A DNA stretch of 64,000 nt from Hyperoplus lanceolatus. Its lineage: Eukaryota > Chordata > Actinopteri > Uranoscopiformes > Ammodytidae. The translations under genes were made by a program, and so were the position numbers. Shown piece by piece: positions 24,817 through 37,578 of this stretch. How positions within the stretch are numbered: the first letter of the stretch is position 1; every line of letters starts with the position of its first letter. The DNA is taken from positions 33,583,501-33,647,500 of the forward strand of contig CM049395.1 of the NCBI GenBank assembly GCA_026929865.2, given 5' to 3'. The notes beneath the pieces were generated by a model. That model was given only the letters and a program-made list of their open reading frames with translations, did no database searches and had not been told where the DNA came from.

Positions 24817-25268
24817 TTTTTTTTTTTTTTATTTCAGACATATCAAAAACAATACAAAACCAAATGAAAAGCACAACAATACAATAAACAAAATGTATGT
24901 TTAAATGACTTCACAAAAAGAAAAAAAGAAAACAAATTATCTGTATTGATGTGATATGCCTGAAAAGGAGCAGGAAGAAGTATACACTTATTTAATCCTA
25001 CCCCTTTTTCATAGTAAAAAAAATAAAAATATTTATTATATTTGCTTCTTGTAATCCATATAATCTCTATACAATCTATCTATACAATTGGCGATGCTAT
25101 ATTTGACATTTACGATCTATACATACATACAACTTAATATACTATGATTTTTTATATTTTATATATTTATACAATGTACATATCTATATTTATATACAAT
25201 CAATATATCGATATCTACATACATATCTATACAATCAGTATATATATATCCATATATATCAATACAAC

Positions 25269-25331
<63 letters not shown>

Positions 25332-25648
25332 CATACATACACACATACATACATATACACATACATATACACTTATTATTATTGATATTATTTATTTATT
25401 TATAATTTCCTTCTTACTTCTCACCCTCATCCCTGTACCTTTTGAAAATCATTGCTTTGAACCTTTTTTTAAACTGGATCATGTTTGGACATTGCTTTAG
25501 CTCCGTGCTCATCCCATTCCACAGTTTCACACCCCCAATTGAGATGCAATGACATTTTAAAGTCATGCGTACATCCAGTGTCTTAAAGTTTAACTGTTCC
25601 CTCAAATTGTAACCCCCCTCTCGGTCAAAAAAAAGTTTTTGAATGTTA
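24817..25648 (-). mobile_element. 5'-truncated non-LTR retrotransposon
   Basis: The minus strand encodes the C-terminal tail of a LINE reverse-transcriptase ORF, with the conserved VKLWNGMSTELKQ block and then FKKRFKAMIFKRY (25605-25414). A 3' UTR follows, containing an expanded (TA)n array and a terminal poly-A (poly-T at 24817-24830 on +). No RT core remains. Confidence 0.7.
25140..25375. repeat. (TA)n and TA/CA-rich microsatellite in the LINE 3' UTR
   Basis: Perfect TA array at about 25270-25324 within a wider ATAC/ATATC-rich region. Confidence 0.95.
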
Positions 25649-25959
25649 CCTGGTAGAAAAGGAATCTAATATGCAGAAGTATATTGTAATTGGTGTATAA
25701 TAGCTTGGAAGTAAAAGTTGTTTTCTTCTTTTATTACCTAAGAAATTAGTGGTTCATATCCACATAGGAGAGGGGCACGCCGCCATGTTGCACCACCATG
25801 TTTCTACAGTAGCACATAATGGACAAATTTAAGGGCCTTATACATTTTTATTCATAGTTGGTGTCTGCCGGAAATCCACATGTTAAAGAATAAGTTATAT
25901 AGAATAAATAGCTAAATACTGTACATCTTCACCTCATCACGTCATATTGTGGTCAGGTA

Positions 25960-26330
25960 AGACTTGAGGTGTTCATGGATGATGCCATCTTTGGCAACCG
26001 GCCTCTTATAGAAGGCCATCGTAGCTTCTGTAAACTCTCTGAACGGGAGGGATAGTAATGGAGCTATGCAAATTAAGAACTTTCACCGCTAGTTCACGCA
26101 AAAGTATACATTATTGTACACTGCATCTTTAATGTCCTTACCACAGTCAAACTCAGACAGACATTTATGAGAAAATAAGTCATGAATTATTCCCTACTTT
26201 ATTACCAACTTACATTTCTTTTCATGATTTTGCTCTCTTTAGAAGTCATTAGATTTGCGGTGTTTTTAACTTTTACAGGAAGTCACCTTGTTCGGTTTAG
26301 CTATTTGGAAAATGTGCATTACAAAGTTCT
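25960..26330. repeat. local duplication, copy 1
   Basis: Contains the 3' third of the family B element plus about 195 bp of unrelated flank ending GTGCATTACAAAGTTCT. It matches 26868-27222 in order and orientation. The flank is shared, so this is a segmental duplication and not two independent insertions. Confidence 0.8.
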
Positions 26331-26867
26331 TTACGTGTTCCTAAGATGACTAACCAGTCAGAGCCTGTTTCATATTTAATGTGTTTGCTTTACTCCTCAT
26401 TTTTCTGAAGCAAACACAGTCACAGTTACTTCTTAATGTAAAAAGATAATAGTGATAATATGACTGCGACTGATTCACCGTACCAGTCTGTACAGGATGG
26501 AATGCTATTTCACTACATCCTGAGCTTATCTTACCTTCAATGATGTTCGACAAATTTAGAAAGAGAAATTGGAAAGGCTTAAATTCTCAGGGTAAATTTA
26601 CCATAACTGTGCCCTCACACTGTATTGAGGGCATATCGTCAATTTAATTCAACCGATACATTGGATGGGAAAGCACGATGAACCCTATCTGACACGACAG
26701 AAAAATAACTTAGTGGCCTAAAGAGTAACGTCGATGTCCTTTTTGGTTGAAACAGCATCCCTTATCGGTATGTGACACCTGTCAACATACCAAACATTGC
26801 TTTCACCCAGGGGTACACGTCTACATCACTGCAACAATGTAGAGCCACTGGAGGTGAACACAAACAT

Positions 26868-27222
26868 TTACAGGTGTTTGTGGATGATGACATCTTTAGT
26901 AACCAGCTTCTTGTCCTTGACGGCCACCGTAGCTAATGTAAACTCTACGGTCGTGAGGGAGCTATGCAAATTAAGAACTTTCAACTTTAAAAAGAAAATA
27001 CACATAATTATACACTGTACCCTTTAACATCCTCAGCACGCTCTCTGAGACAGACGTTTATGAGAAAATGAGTCTTGAATAATTTGCTACTTTTTAACCA
27101 ACTTACATTTCTTTTATGATTTTGCTCTCTTTAGAAGTCATTACATTTGCAGTGTTTTTAACTTTTACGGGAACTCACCTTGTTCGATTTTGCTCTTTGG
27201 AAAATGTGCATTACAAAGTTAT
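26868..27222. repeat. local duplication, copy 2
   Basis: Diverged copy of 25960-26330. Shared blocks include TTTGCTCTCTTTAGAAGTCA and GGAAAATGTGCATTACAAAG. It carries only the 3' part of the family B element. Confidence 0.8.
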
Positions 27223-27443
27223 TTTGAATACAATATCCAGCATATCCATCATACCTAAATGACCAAATAAGTTACTTGTCAGTGCCTTTTCGAAAACGAC
27301 TCATAATACTAGGACTTTAAAGGCTATAGCTAAGATGTGGTTAAGTTAAACCTCATATGAGGAACTTTTCAATGTGTCACAGCCAAATCTTTCCTCCCAC
27401 CTAAATTAAATAAATTACATAACAGAAATTGAGACCTTCCGCG

Positions 27444-27772
27444 AAAATAACACTATTTTTATATAGTTATTATTAATGCATTTGCTCTGGTCCCATTTGG
27501 GAACTTGGACAAAACAATGTACGGCATTTAGACCAGATTATCCTGTTTTCTCGGTACTACAGTATATCAAAGTTGACCTTGCTTCACTATTGGCATATTA
27601 CCATTTTTCATCTTACACAGCCATTCCCTTCCTAGACAAATGGGTGTGCCGCCGGCCCAAGCTAGTTAAATTGTTTAGGACAGCAGGCTCTTGTTGTTGT
27701 AAAAAATACTACTACTTTTGTCCAACAGCGCGACAAGAATCAACAAAAACTGTAAGTTCCTGATAGCCACTT
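27444..27772. repeat. dispersed repeat pair, copy 1
   Basis: About 330 bp similar to 30246-30545: AACACTATTTTT, AATGCATTTGCTCTGGT, TTTAGGACAGCAG, CTTTTGTCCAA. It ends GCCACTTTAAGG. Probably an old non-autonomous element. Confidence 0.6.
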
Positions 27773-30245
27773 TAAGGCAATTAAAGTGACTTGGTTAAGG
27801 TGTTGGCCATGTCGTGGTCATGGAGTACATGGTAAGGCTAGTCACAGAAGAAACCCATGTTGACAGATGGTATACAATGATATATGAGCTCTTTTTGGTC
27901 CCCTGTGTCAAAGTCAGCCTTCTCCATGATAAGTGTTGTGACAGTACACACTACTTCTATGGACTGTATGTTGCTTTGACAGGGCAGTCATCACTTTCAC
28001 GCCATTAATTCAGGTAGCTGTGGGTGGGTTTTAGGAGTTTGAACAAACAAACAATGCGTTCATTCTTCTGGTGAATACATTTTCGAATAGCAGTGTATCT
28101 GCTGACCACAAGTTCAACTGTTTGTCTATACAGAAGGAAAAATCATTTGATAATTATAAGAGAGAGAAAATGGCAGCAATCCACATTTCACAGTAGATTC
28201 ATCTCATCACATTCTGAGATGGTGAAAATGCTGTCAATATGTGGGTTTTTTCTTCTACAAGACATGGACGTATTGAACAGCAGGCAGAACTGGGAAAAAA
28301 AACAGCATGAAGAAAAATAAAAAATAAAAATCATCAAAGTGTTGCACACAATCCATGTCCAAGCCAAGACAGCTGTCAAGTCTTTTGTCAACCAAAGGTT
28401 TTAACTGGCGCAATTATACTTTTATTATTTTAAATGATTGTATTCCTATCTAAATTAAGTGATTCATTTTACTGTGACACACTGACTAGAGGAAGCAAAA
28501 GGCAAACAGAGCCTTTTATTTGCAGAGATGTTCACCAGTTTGCATTTGCAGGCTGTACATTGTCGTGAATCAGAATCACTGTGTTTATCTATTAATTTTT
28601 TTTCAGGGGTCATGAGTTGAAAAAAAAGAGAAACACTTTATAAAATAATGAATAAATAAAATGATATTGTATAATACGGAATATATCTGTGGCATGTACT
28701 TAATTGAGATTAAGGGGCAAACCTTGCTGGCAAATGTCTTAAAAAAACATTTAAATATTAGATTGGGGTTTTGACTCATAGAATGCTTCTATGGCCTGAA
28801 ATATTAATACAGATATGTTTACTGTGTATGTGAACAGCAAGTGCAGGGTGCAGTTATGTAACATTAACTCTTCAGGTATTTTAGTAAAGTGGGCTGTAAA
28901 TGTTTTTTTTTTGTGTTAGACATATAACAGCTGAGGCATGAACGGCTGCGATGAAAGGAACACAATCTTATTTCAGCTGTGAATGTGCGAGTACACCATG
29001 ACACATTGTACTATAGACACACAATTTGTCGGTACAAAGTGATAACCTCCATGGGTTGCATAAACTTAAAATAATACCAAATCTCATCAAAGCGATGAGT
29101 TAAATTTAGCAATTGTATTTCATAATTGTCTTGCCTCTGGTTTGATACATCGTGTGTGCAATTATCCTTGATTTTTTCTCTTGTTTGTTTAGATAGTTTT
29201 TTTTGTCTCTTATATTGTTTCTTTTCTTCATATATTTAATTATTTAATATTTGCTGATCCTGCTCGAATCGACCGGGCGGCACTCTCTGTTGCAGTCGAG
29301 AGAGATGGGTAGGTGGTGTGTGGGCGTTTTATGATCCTTCCTCATCCTCTTTCCATCCTGTAAAGTGCTTAACGACAATCAATCTTAACTCCCCTCCTTA
29401 GGAGATAACGTCGACCATGAGGTTGCTATTGATTTGTGAAGAGGCCTCCAGGTGGTCTTCAGTCTTTCCACAAACCTCACCTACCCAACCGACAGGAGAA
29501 ACATACTGATTTAGAGGGAATCAAGTAACCCAGGAGACATAACCCCTATTAATCAAATTAGTCGGCTGGTGAATTGGAGCGGTTGGATTTGTTGGTTACA
29601 TAATGAATTGTGTTGCCTGTCATGTGGATTGATGCCTTAGTAGCCATTTGTAGGGTGGGTATATCCGTCTTCTGACATCTAAAGTTAGGCTCCTGTATGG
29701 CTGCTCCACCTGGATAGTTAAACAAAAGACTGGAACATCAGATCCTGTGTATTGATTAATACCGCCACCTGATCATACCTGTCATCCATCGGCCATTTTA
29801 TAGGATTTGAGAAGGCAGAAAATGGTCTTGTTAAGGTGACAATTTTATCGTCAAGACAACGACGGAGAGCTCACTAGTCCCCAATTATTTTGTTTCTCTG
29901 TCCGTCGGAAAATTGATTTTGACTTCAAATGTGTCTGGCATTCAAAGACGATTCTTGCTGAAAGATAAGATTCAAAATTCAGTACATGAGTACTGACAGA
30001 TCAATGATGCAGGGGACTGGCTCGGGTTGTAATAGGCAATCTCACAAATGGAAGGTCACTGCTTTGGTTCTTTGTGACACACACTGTCTATTCTGATAAG
30101 GAAAGACATTGAACCGTCACTGCAGGAGCATCATCAGTATCTTAAAGAGACTAGGAGACAAGGAACTTATAAATGTTTATCAAACTATCACATTTTTCCT
30201 CTAATGATTATAAATGACCTGTCACAGCAAAAAGGACCATCAGTC
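27773..30245. other. intergenic, no gene seen
   Basis: No exon or element recognised. The block 29400-29660 has higher complexity and several TAAT/ATTA cores, and could be conserved non-coding sequence. This is conjecture. Confidence 0.35.
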
Positions 30246-30545
30246 AAAAGAACACTATTTTTGAATAGTTATTAATAATGCCTTTGCTCTGGTTCGCATC
30301 CCCACCAACCTAGACAAAACTACTTACGGCATGCAGACTGGAGCATCCTTTGTTTATAAACGGTACTAAGTCAAAGTTTACTTTGCTTCAACATTCTAAT
30401 ATTACCTTTATTAATCTATATTCACATATAAGTACATTACCTCATTGCTTGCAAAGATCTTTAGGACAGCAGTGCTGCTGAAATGAAAACACTGCCGCTT
30501 TTGTCCAAAGAGGTCAATAGAATCACTAAAATGTTAAACCCTGAA
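30246..30545. repeat. dispersed repeat pair, copy 2
   Basis: Diverged partner of 27444-27772, same orientation: AACACTATTTTTGAATAGTT, TTTGCTCTGGTTC, TTTAGGACAGCAG. Confidence 0.6.
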
Positions 30546-32763
30546 TTGAAACACACTTAAGTATTATACACACATCTTCAATAGAATGGGTATCAAATGG
30601 TTCAATGCATCACTCTTCTGATAATGATATTAACCCTTGAGGGCAAATCTAAGTGTAAAGCATTTTATACAGTACATCAGGCTCCAGACAATACCCTACA
30701 TATCAAAAAAGTAATAAGCTGATTTAGCCTATTCCTCACTGCCGTATGGGCTGAACAGAACACACAGGCTGGCGTCATAACTCAGTGGGTTCTAGTCTGC
30801 TTTATCGTGACATGCTACAAGCATTTATTACATAATAGCCAGACACACTCAATCCACCTTAACGGCTGTCCCTGTGCACCCCTTAATGCCTGGAGCATCT
30901 GCATTAATCACCGTTCTCATGTGTTCAGTCTTTGTCGTGTGATGCGGTAAAACTGTCGAAAAAGTTACCGGAAAATAGATATAAGCCCATTTTACAAGCC
31001 TCTCTCTGTCTTCATGTTTATGCTAATGAGGCTTGTTAGGATGCTTTATAGAAAGCTGGGCCTATACAGGAAGTCACATGACCAGGACTTAGAACACTCT
31101 GTTAAAGGTCATTCAAACTCAATGGGGACCATGTATAATTAATCAAAATAATGTATGCTGAAAAAATACAAGGCCTGTTGGACAGCCGTGTTCAACAACG
31201 ATGGGGACACAGACCCTGCGTTCCGAATCGCATACTCTTTCTTTTTTTCCATTCTGACGATAAAAATAAACTAGTTAGGATGCAGTATGCTACAATTGGG
31301 GCATACTTTTACTTATTTATTTCATCATAACATTGGGCCTTGATCTTGCCTGCTTTTATATTCTTCGCATCCCTGTTTGTTTTCATATGGAGGCTGATGT
31401 GACGTCACTTCAGGTGCACACTGGATTATGGGTCAGAATTGCCCAAATAGGATGCTGTTTTCAGCACAAAACATCTCGACCGGATGTAGTAAACATCCGG
31501 GTCTTTCTAACCATCCAAATCTGGCCATGAGAATCGGGACATCCTAAATATTTTTTTTACCATACTAAATAGTAGAAAGTATGTGATTTGAAACGCAGGG
31601 AGAGTGTATTTGACTATGTGCCAACATATCCGTATTGGCATGGCATAGAAGTGGAAGCAGCTTTGGCGTAACTCTTCAATTGTTTATTTGTACAGTACCT
31701 AAAATAAATGACCTGGAACCCATGAGAAGGGCTAACACATTTTTTTTTAACCTTGTTCTTTTTTTCGTGTTTGGGCTTCAGTGGCAAAAATCTGAAACAT
31801 TTAGAGAGTAGGACCTTGACTCATTGTAAAGCACCCACATGTACTGAATTGACAAACAGGCTTAAACGTTGAGCCTTGTGTATAAATGTATGTCTTTTTC
31901 ACTCTGGTTCCTCACTTACTAATGCTTCAGAGGAATTCAGAGCGTGAAAGAAATGATTACTAACTTACTATTCACAGAGGCCTTTAAGAAATACATGTCA
32001 AAGAGTGCTTGAAAGCCTTGTCGCACTTAAATGGCAAAGATACATGTGAATAGATGGTTGTCAATGACCTACATACAGATACGTTCAGAGCATTGGTAAG
32101 CATGAAAAGAAAAAAGATTATATCAATGTATAAAGACTAACGACCATCATGCACTTGTAGACTGCACACAAACTCCAGATTTTGATATAAAAAAATGAAA
32201 CACAAAAAAATGTAAATACAATATGTTCTGGCTACAAATGTTTGTAAACCTTTTTTTCAGCATTGTCTGGCTTCAAATTAAAAGAGCGAGTATAGTTCCT
32301 TGTTGCCCCGGGGAACGTCTTTAGCTGGCACCTTTCCATTCACTTTAGAGCGGAAAAAATTTTCAGCCTTCACAGCCATTTTGACAGCCGAGTTATTTTT
32401 TTCTTTAATCCACAAAGGGGCTTTAGTGTAATGTGCATACACAGAAATGCCACTTCAATTATGTGGAACTGCTTTAATGAGAGGAAACACAGTCCATTAA
32501 GGTTCATCCTCCCACACCGCTCCCTGTGATCACTAAATACTGACAAAATGCAATGAAAAAATAAATAAATAACATATGCACTTTCAAATGAAAGGTGTTC
32601 AGGTATACATTTTATTCTCTCCCCTGGGGGTCTTGGCATTAATAAATAGAGAGATGACATGAATAAATAAGTGGAAAATACAAATGAAAATGCTTCACAG
32701 AATGAGAATGATTTGACAAGTGTGAACATCCTATCGTCTTTACATTCACCAGATGTCAGCCCA
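30546..32763. other. intergenic, nothing recognised
   Basis: AT-rich sequence without supported features. Confidence 0.45.
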
Positions 32764-32921
32764 GTTTAAGGCAAGGCAAGGCAAGGCAAGTTTATTTATA
32801 TAGCACAATTCAGACATAAGGCCACTCAAAGTGCTTTACAGAGGCAAGATTAGAATACATAAAACACATTATAAAACATTTAAAAGCGAATAAAAGAAGA
32901 GAAAAAAATAAAAATTGCAGG

Positions 32922-34352
32922 TTAAAATGGAAACAAAAAAGTCTTCAGACTCGATTTAAAAGAACTGAGAGTTGCAGCAGACCTCAAGTTTTCTGGGAGT
33001 TTGTTCCAGATGTTTGGTGCATAATAACTAAAAGCTGCTTCTCCTTGTTTAGTCCTAACTCTAGGGACTGTAAGTAGACCTGTCCCAGACGATCTAAGGG
33101 CTCTGGACGGTTCATAACGTATCAGCATATCAGTAATGTATTTTGGCCCTAAACCATTTAGTGCTTTATAAACCAACATCAGTATTTTGAAATCAATTCT
33201 TTGAGTGACTGGAAGCCAGTGTAAAGACATCAGAACTGGGGTAATGTGATCCACTTTTTTGGTCCTAGTGAGGACTCGAGCAGCAGCATTCTGAATTAGC
33301 TGAAGCTGTCTGATAGATTTTTTTGGAAGGCCAGCAAGTACACTGTTACAGTAGTCAAGTCTACTAAAGATAAATGCATGGATAAGTGTTTCTAAATCTT
33401 GCTGAGACATAAGCTCTTTAATTCTTGATATGTTTTTTAGGTGGTAGTAGGCTGATTTATTAATTGATTTAATGTGTTTCTTGAAATTCAAGTCGGAGTC
33501 TACGACAACACCAATATTTCTGGCTTGGGGTGTGGTTTCTAACATAACGGATGTAAGCTGTGCGCTGACTTTTAATTGTTCATCATTGGCACCAAAGACA
33601 ATTACTTCAGTTTTGTCGTTGTTTAATTGAAGGAAATTTTGGCACATCCAATCATTGATTTGTTCAATGCACTTACTCAGTGCCTGTATCGGACTGTAGT
33701 CTCCTGGTGATAGGGTTATTAAATTTGTGTGTGCTGCATAATTATGGTAGCATAATTTGTTCTTATTCATAATCTGAGCTAGTGGGAGCATGTAGATGTT
33801 AAACAGAAGAGGCCCAAGAATGGAACCTTGGGGGACTCCGCATTCAATATTTGTCCACTCAGATGTGAAATTGCCTATTGACACATAGTAGTCTCTATCC
33901 TTTATGTAGGATTCAAACCAGCTTAGTACAGTTCCAGAAAGTCCAACCCAGTTTGCTAGTCGATCTAGTAATATGCTGTGGTCAACTGTGTCCAAAGCGG
34001 CACTGAGATCCAGTAAAACTAAGACAGAACTTTTGCCAGTGTCTGTGTTTAAATGGATGTCATTGAGGACCTTAACCAGAGCAGTCTCAGTGCTGTGGTG
34101 TTGTCGAAATCCTGACTGGAAAACATCAAAGCAGTTGTTCTTTGCTAAGTAGTTATTTAGCTGTTGATAAACAGCTTTTTTAATACTTTTACTTAAAAAT
34201 GGTAGGTTAGATATGGGCCTATAATGTTTCATGAGTGATGTATCTAGATTGTTCTTTTTTAGGAGTGGCTTGATGACTGCTGTTTTCAGGGCCAGTGGGA
34301 ATACATCTGTCTGAAGGGACATGTTGACAATTAGTAGAACATCTAAGGCCAT
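32922..34352 (-). pseudogene. L2-type reverse transcriptase ORF, 476 codons, catalytic box lost
   Basis: Covers most of the RT fingers/palm, thumb and C-terminal domain. Recognisable blocks are HYRPISNLPFLSK, DVFQSGFRQHHSTETALVKV, motif A LLDLSAALDTVDHSILL, and motif B VPQGSILGPLLFNIYMLPL. The C-terminal block ends ALRSSGTGLLTVPRVRTKQG, then IWNKLPENLRSA. At the motif C position the expected Tyr-Ala-Asp-Asp reads Tyr-Ala-Ala-His, so both catalytic aspartates are missing and the enzyme could not polymerise. A small indel just upstream of 34352 separates this ORF from the LINE sequence nearer the hAT. The frame is otherwise open, so the copy is fairly young or decayed recently. Confidence 0.85.
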
Positions 34353-34523
34353 ACAGCTAAAACAGTTTTAAAGAAGCCTGTGGGCAGAATGTCAAGGCAA
34401 CAGGAGGAGGAGTTCAGGTGTTGTATAATGTCCTCCAGGTTTTTGTGGTTTATAAGATAAAATTCAGTCATTGCATTGGAATTTTTTTTCAGAGGGAACA
34501 CATATGTTGAACTTGGTATTGAT

Positions 34524-36036
34524 CAGGATTGTAAAGTAGCGAATTACATTTACTCGCGTTCCTGTAATTGAGTAGTTTTTTTGTGTACTCGTAATTTTTT
34601 AAGTGATTTTTAAAACCTATACTTTTACTTTTACTTTGAGTATGTTTATTGTGAAGTATTGTACTTCGCTACATTTTATATCACCTCGTTACTGAGTAAA
34701 AAAATAGATAGGGAAAGGAGAGAAAAGAAAAGAAATTGGGGCTTTTATTTTTACGGAAACTAACACAGTGGATGATCGACAGGAGGAGAGAACCATGGAC
34801 ATATAAAGAACACATTCGACTACATGATAACAACAAACATTGCTTCCCTTTATCATTAAAACAAAATAATCCTAGTTAAACTATCATTGTACCGCACGTG
34901 AAGACGTGAGGCTTTTAAATGCAGCAAACCTTTCATCCAGCCGTGTGATCGGCCCCTCCCTCACCTGATAGTTTAGTTTTCAGTTTAACATCAGAGTAGG
35001 ATGGAGCGGTGGTGTTGGGAGCTTTAGAAACTTCCAGAAGGGCAGAAAGGAGCCTTTGGTCGAGAAGAAAGGTAAAACTAATAGACTAAAATAATGTGCA
35101 AGATATGTTGGCTTGCCCAGCTGCACCTCAAAACACACGACCAATAGTTTACTCACTAAAGTTGAATCCTAGTGGTCTATGACCAGCAATAAGGAAAAAA
35201 ACACAGGAAGTTTAGTACTCTTGTCACCACAACAGTCACAATAGAACACTAGCCACAACAATTTCTTATCCCACTCCAGAGATAAAAAAAACCTCACATT
35301 CCCTAGTAAAAGACGTGCCCTATAAACAACATTTGCAACGGTTTATTTTGATTTTGACACTTATTTAATTTAATTATTAAAAATATGTTTTTCTTAGGCT
35401 ATTTGTATTTTCCTTGTTTTCAGTTCAATTAGGATAGGCTAAGGCTATGTTTAAAGTCATGGTTTCAAATGTTAAATAAATGCATTTTGCAGTTCTTAAA
35501 TCAATGAATAATTGTCTATAATAATTGTGATTACATTATGTCAATCATGATTATGATTTGTCAAAATCGAGCAGCCTAACCTTGCAATGTCCATGGTTTA
35601 GATCAATTATACATAATTACAGTATTAGAACTGCAGCTGCAGTCTGTTTAGGTCTGTAGACCGGTTAAATTCCCACATTAACAGACTATTTGCTCCATAT
35701 TTGCTTATCTAAAGTATAATGACACAGTGTACATCCATACATGTGTGGTGACATGATTTGTTTAATTTGTGCACTTTAATTTGTAAAAGTGTTGCATTAA
35801 TTAAACAAAACTAGTTTGTCTATATAATGCCCTACACTGAAGAGACCCCTGCCCCCTCCTGCTGTTAAAAAGTAACTAGTAACTTGTACTTTAAGTACAT
35901 TTTAAATCAGCTACTTTTTTTACTTTTACTTTAGTAGATTTTTAGAGAAGTACTTTTACTTTTACTTAAGTAAAATTTCATCCAAGTAATCATACTTTTA
36001 CTTGAGTAGAATATTGTTTTATTCTTTCCACATCTG
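34524..36036. mobile_element. Tol2-like hAT non-autonomous element, 1513 bp, 8-bp TSD
   Basis: Starts CAGGATTGTAAAGTAGCG and ends TATTCTTTCCACATCTG; outer inverted termini CAG(G/A)...TGT. It is flanked by a perfect 8-bp duplication GTATTGAT at 34516-34523 and 36037-36044. Both ends are dense in subterminal AAGTA/TACTT motifs (for example TACTTTTACTTTTACTTAAG), as in Tol2-group hATs. No transposase ORF remains inside. It sits within the L2 ORF2, and removing it with one TSD copy restores the LINE frame across the junction. Confidence 0.9.
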
Positions 36037-37060
36037 GTATTGATGCAGTGACAGCTTGTCTAATTTTGTGAATTTTCTCAGTAAAGAAGGAGGCAAATTC
36101 ATTGCAGGCTCTCGTGGAGAGATGTTCAGACGCTACTGACACAGAAGGGTTTGTTAATCTGTCGACAGTAGCAAATAGGGCACGTGCATTGTTGTTGTTT
36201 TTGGTGATGTCAGAAAAGAAAGACTGCCTTGCATTTCTCAGTTCTGAGTTAAACGTGCACAGTTTCTCTTTGAAGATGTCATAATGAACCTGGAGATTTG
36301 TTTTTCGCCACCTGCGTTCTGCTTTACGGCACTCTCTTCTTTCTATTCTGACCTGCGGGGCATTTCTCCAAGGAGATCTTTTCTTACCAGAGACACCCTT
36401 CATCTTAGTGGGCGCAATAGCACCTATAACACTTTTAAGTTTTCCGTTAAAGTTGTCTAAGAGCTCCTTAACTGAGTTACAGGGGAGGGGTGGTATTGAA
36501 GAAAATGCTTGAATGAATGTTTCACTGGTATTTTCTGTAATATACCGTTTTTTGATTACTTTTGATTGATCAATTGTGGGCACAGGCATTTTACTCTCAA
36601 AAAATAAACAGGAATGGTCTGAGAGGGGACCCATATCTGCCACTGTCACGTCTGAAATATTCATTCCTCTAGAAATGATGAGGTCCAGCGTGTGCCCTTT
36701 GGTATGAGTTGGTTTGTCGACATGCTGATTTAGTCCAAAGTTGTCAAGGGCACAGCACAGTTCTTTCGCACATCTGTCCTCTGGTTTGTCAGTATGAATA
36801 TTGAAATCTCCGACGATTAATACACAGTCAAACTCAGTACAGATTACAGACAGCAGTTCAGCAAGGTCATCAAAAAAGCTTGTATTATGTGTATGTGGCT
36901 GGTAGATATTGATGAAAATAGCTCTAGAGGCTGAATTTAACTGGAGAGCCACATACTCAAATGAATAAACATTTCCATAAGACATCTTTTTGCATTGTAG
37001 AGATTCTTTAAACAGAATAGCAACCCCCCCTTCTTTTTTATGCACTCTGGATTCACTCAC
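35990..37060 (-). pseudogene. L2-type LINE AP-endonuclease segment of ORF2
   Basis: Encodes RVHKKEGGVAILFKES, a VLIVGDFNIHTDKPEDRC block and LGPLSDHSCLFF-type ending (here MGPLSDHSCLFFE), the GDFN and SDH signatures of APE-type LINE endonucleases, followed by a basic RMMRKAERRW-like linker region. The extreme N-terminus (MFLTETWL, read from about 37148) is separated by a poly-C frameshift near 37073 and a stop. The last codons (below 36037) read into the hAT insertion. Targets would have been nicked by TPRT in an active copy; this one is dead. Confidence 0.85.
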
Positions 37061-37578
37061 AAACTTGTAATTTGGGGGGGGGCGGACTCTATGAGACCAG
37101 CTGAGCTGTTATCTTAGTCTAACCAAGTTTCAGTTAAAAACATAAAATTAAGATTGTGCCTAGTAATAAGCATTGTCAGCCAGATTTATTTCAGCACACT
37201 GTGGCTGAAGAGGAATGCTTATCAGATTTGATACATTTACAGGATTTAAGAGTTTCCTGTTACTTGAGATACACTCTGAGAAACAGGGCCTCGGCTTATC
37301 CTGTGAGTCGAAGGCGATAACTGTGTAGCTGCGGCCCGGCACATATCAACAAGTGCTGACATCATCAGTCTCCCAAGCCTGATGATGATAACGTCGCGGT
37401 GGGATCGGAGGCGGTGTGCGTGGAGGGGTGAAGAGCCGGGCGCTGTGGCTTAGATTGGCGAGTTGAGGGGGACGTTGACTGCTGGGGGTACATATGATTT
37501 CCTTGAATCCCAGATCAGGAGAGAATGGAGAAAAGGTGGTTGTAAGAGAGATTGAATGAGAAAGAGGTCGGCTTGGTG

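Larger units (their letters stand above)
24772..26132. mobile_element. TTAA-flanked inverted-repeat element, family B, split by a LINE
   Basis: Left end AAAGGTGCAGTGTGTGAAG (after a degraded TTAA, TTGA), right end TACACTGCATCTTTAA. The interior (CCATGTTGCACCACCATG, GTTTCTACAGTAGCACA, TGGATGATGCCATCTTT) matches the intact copy at 61086-61560. The inserted LINE occupies about 24817-25648. Confidence 0.8.
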
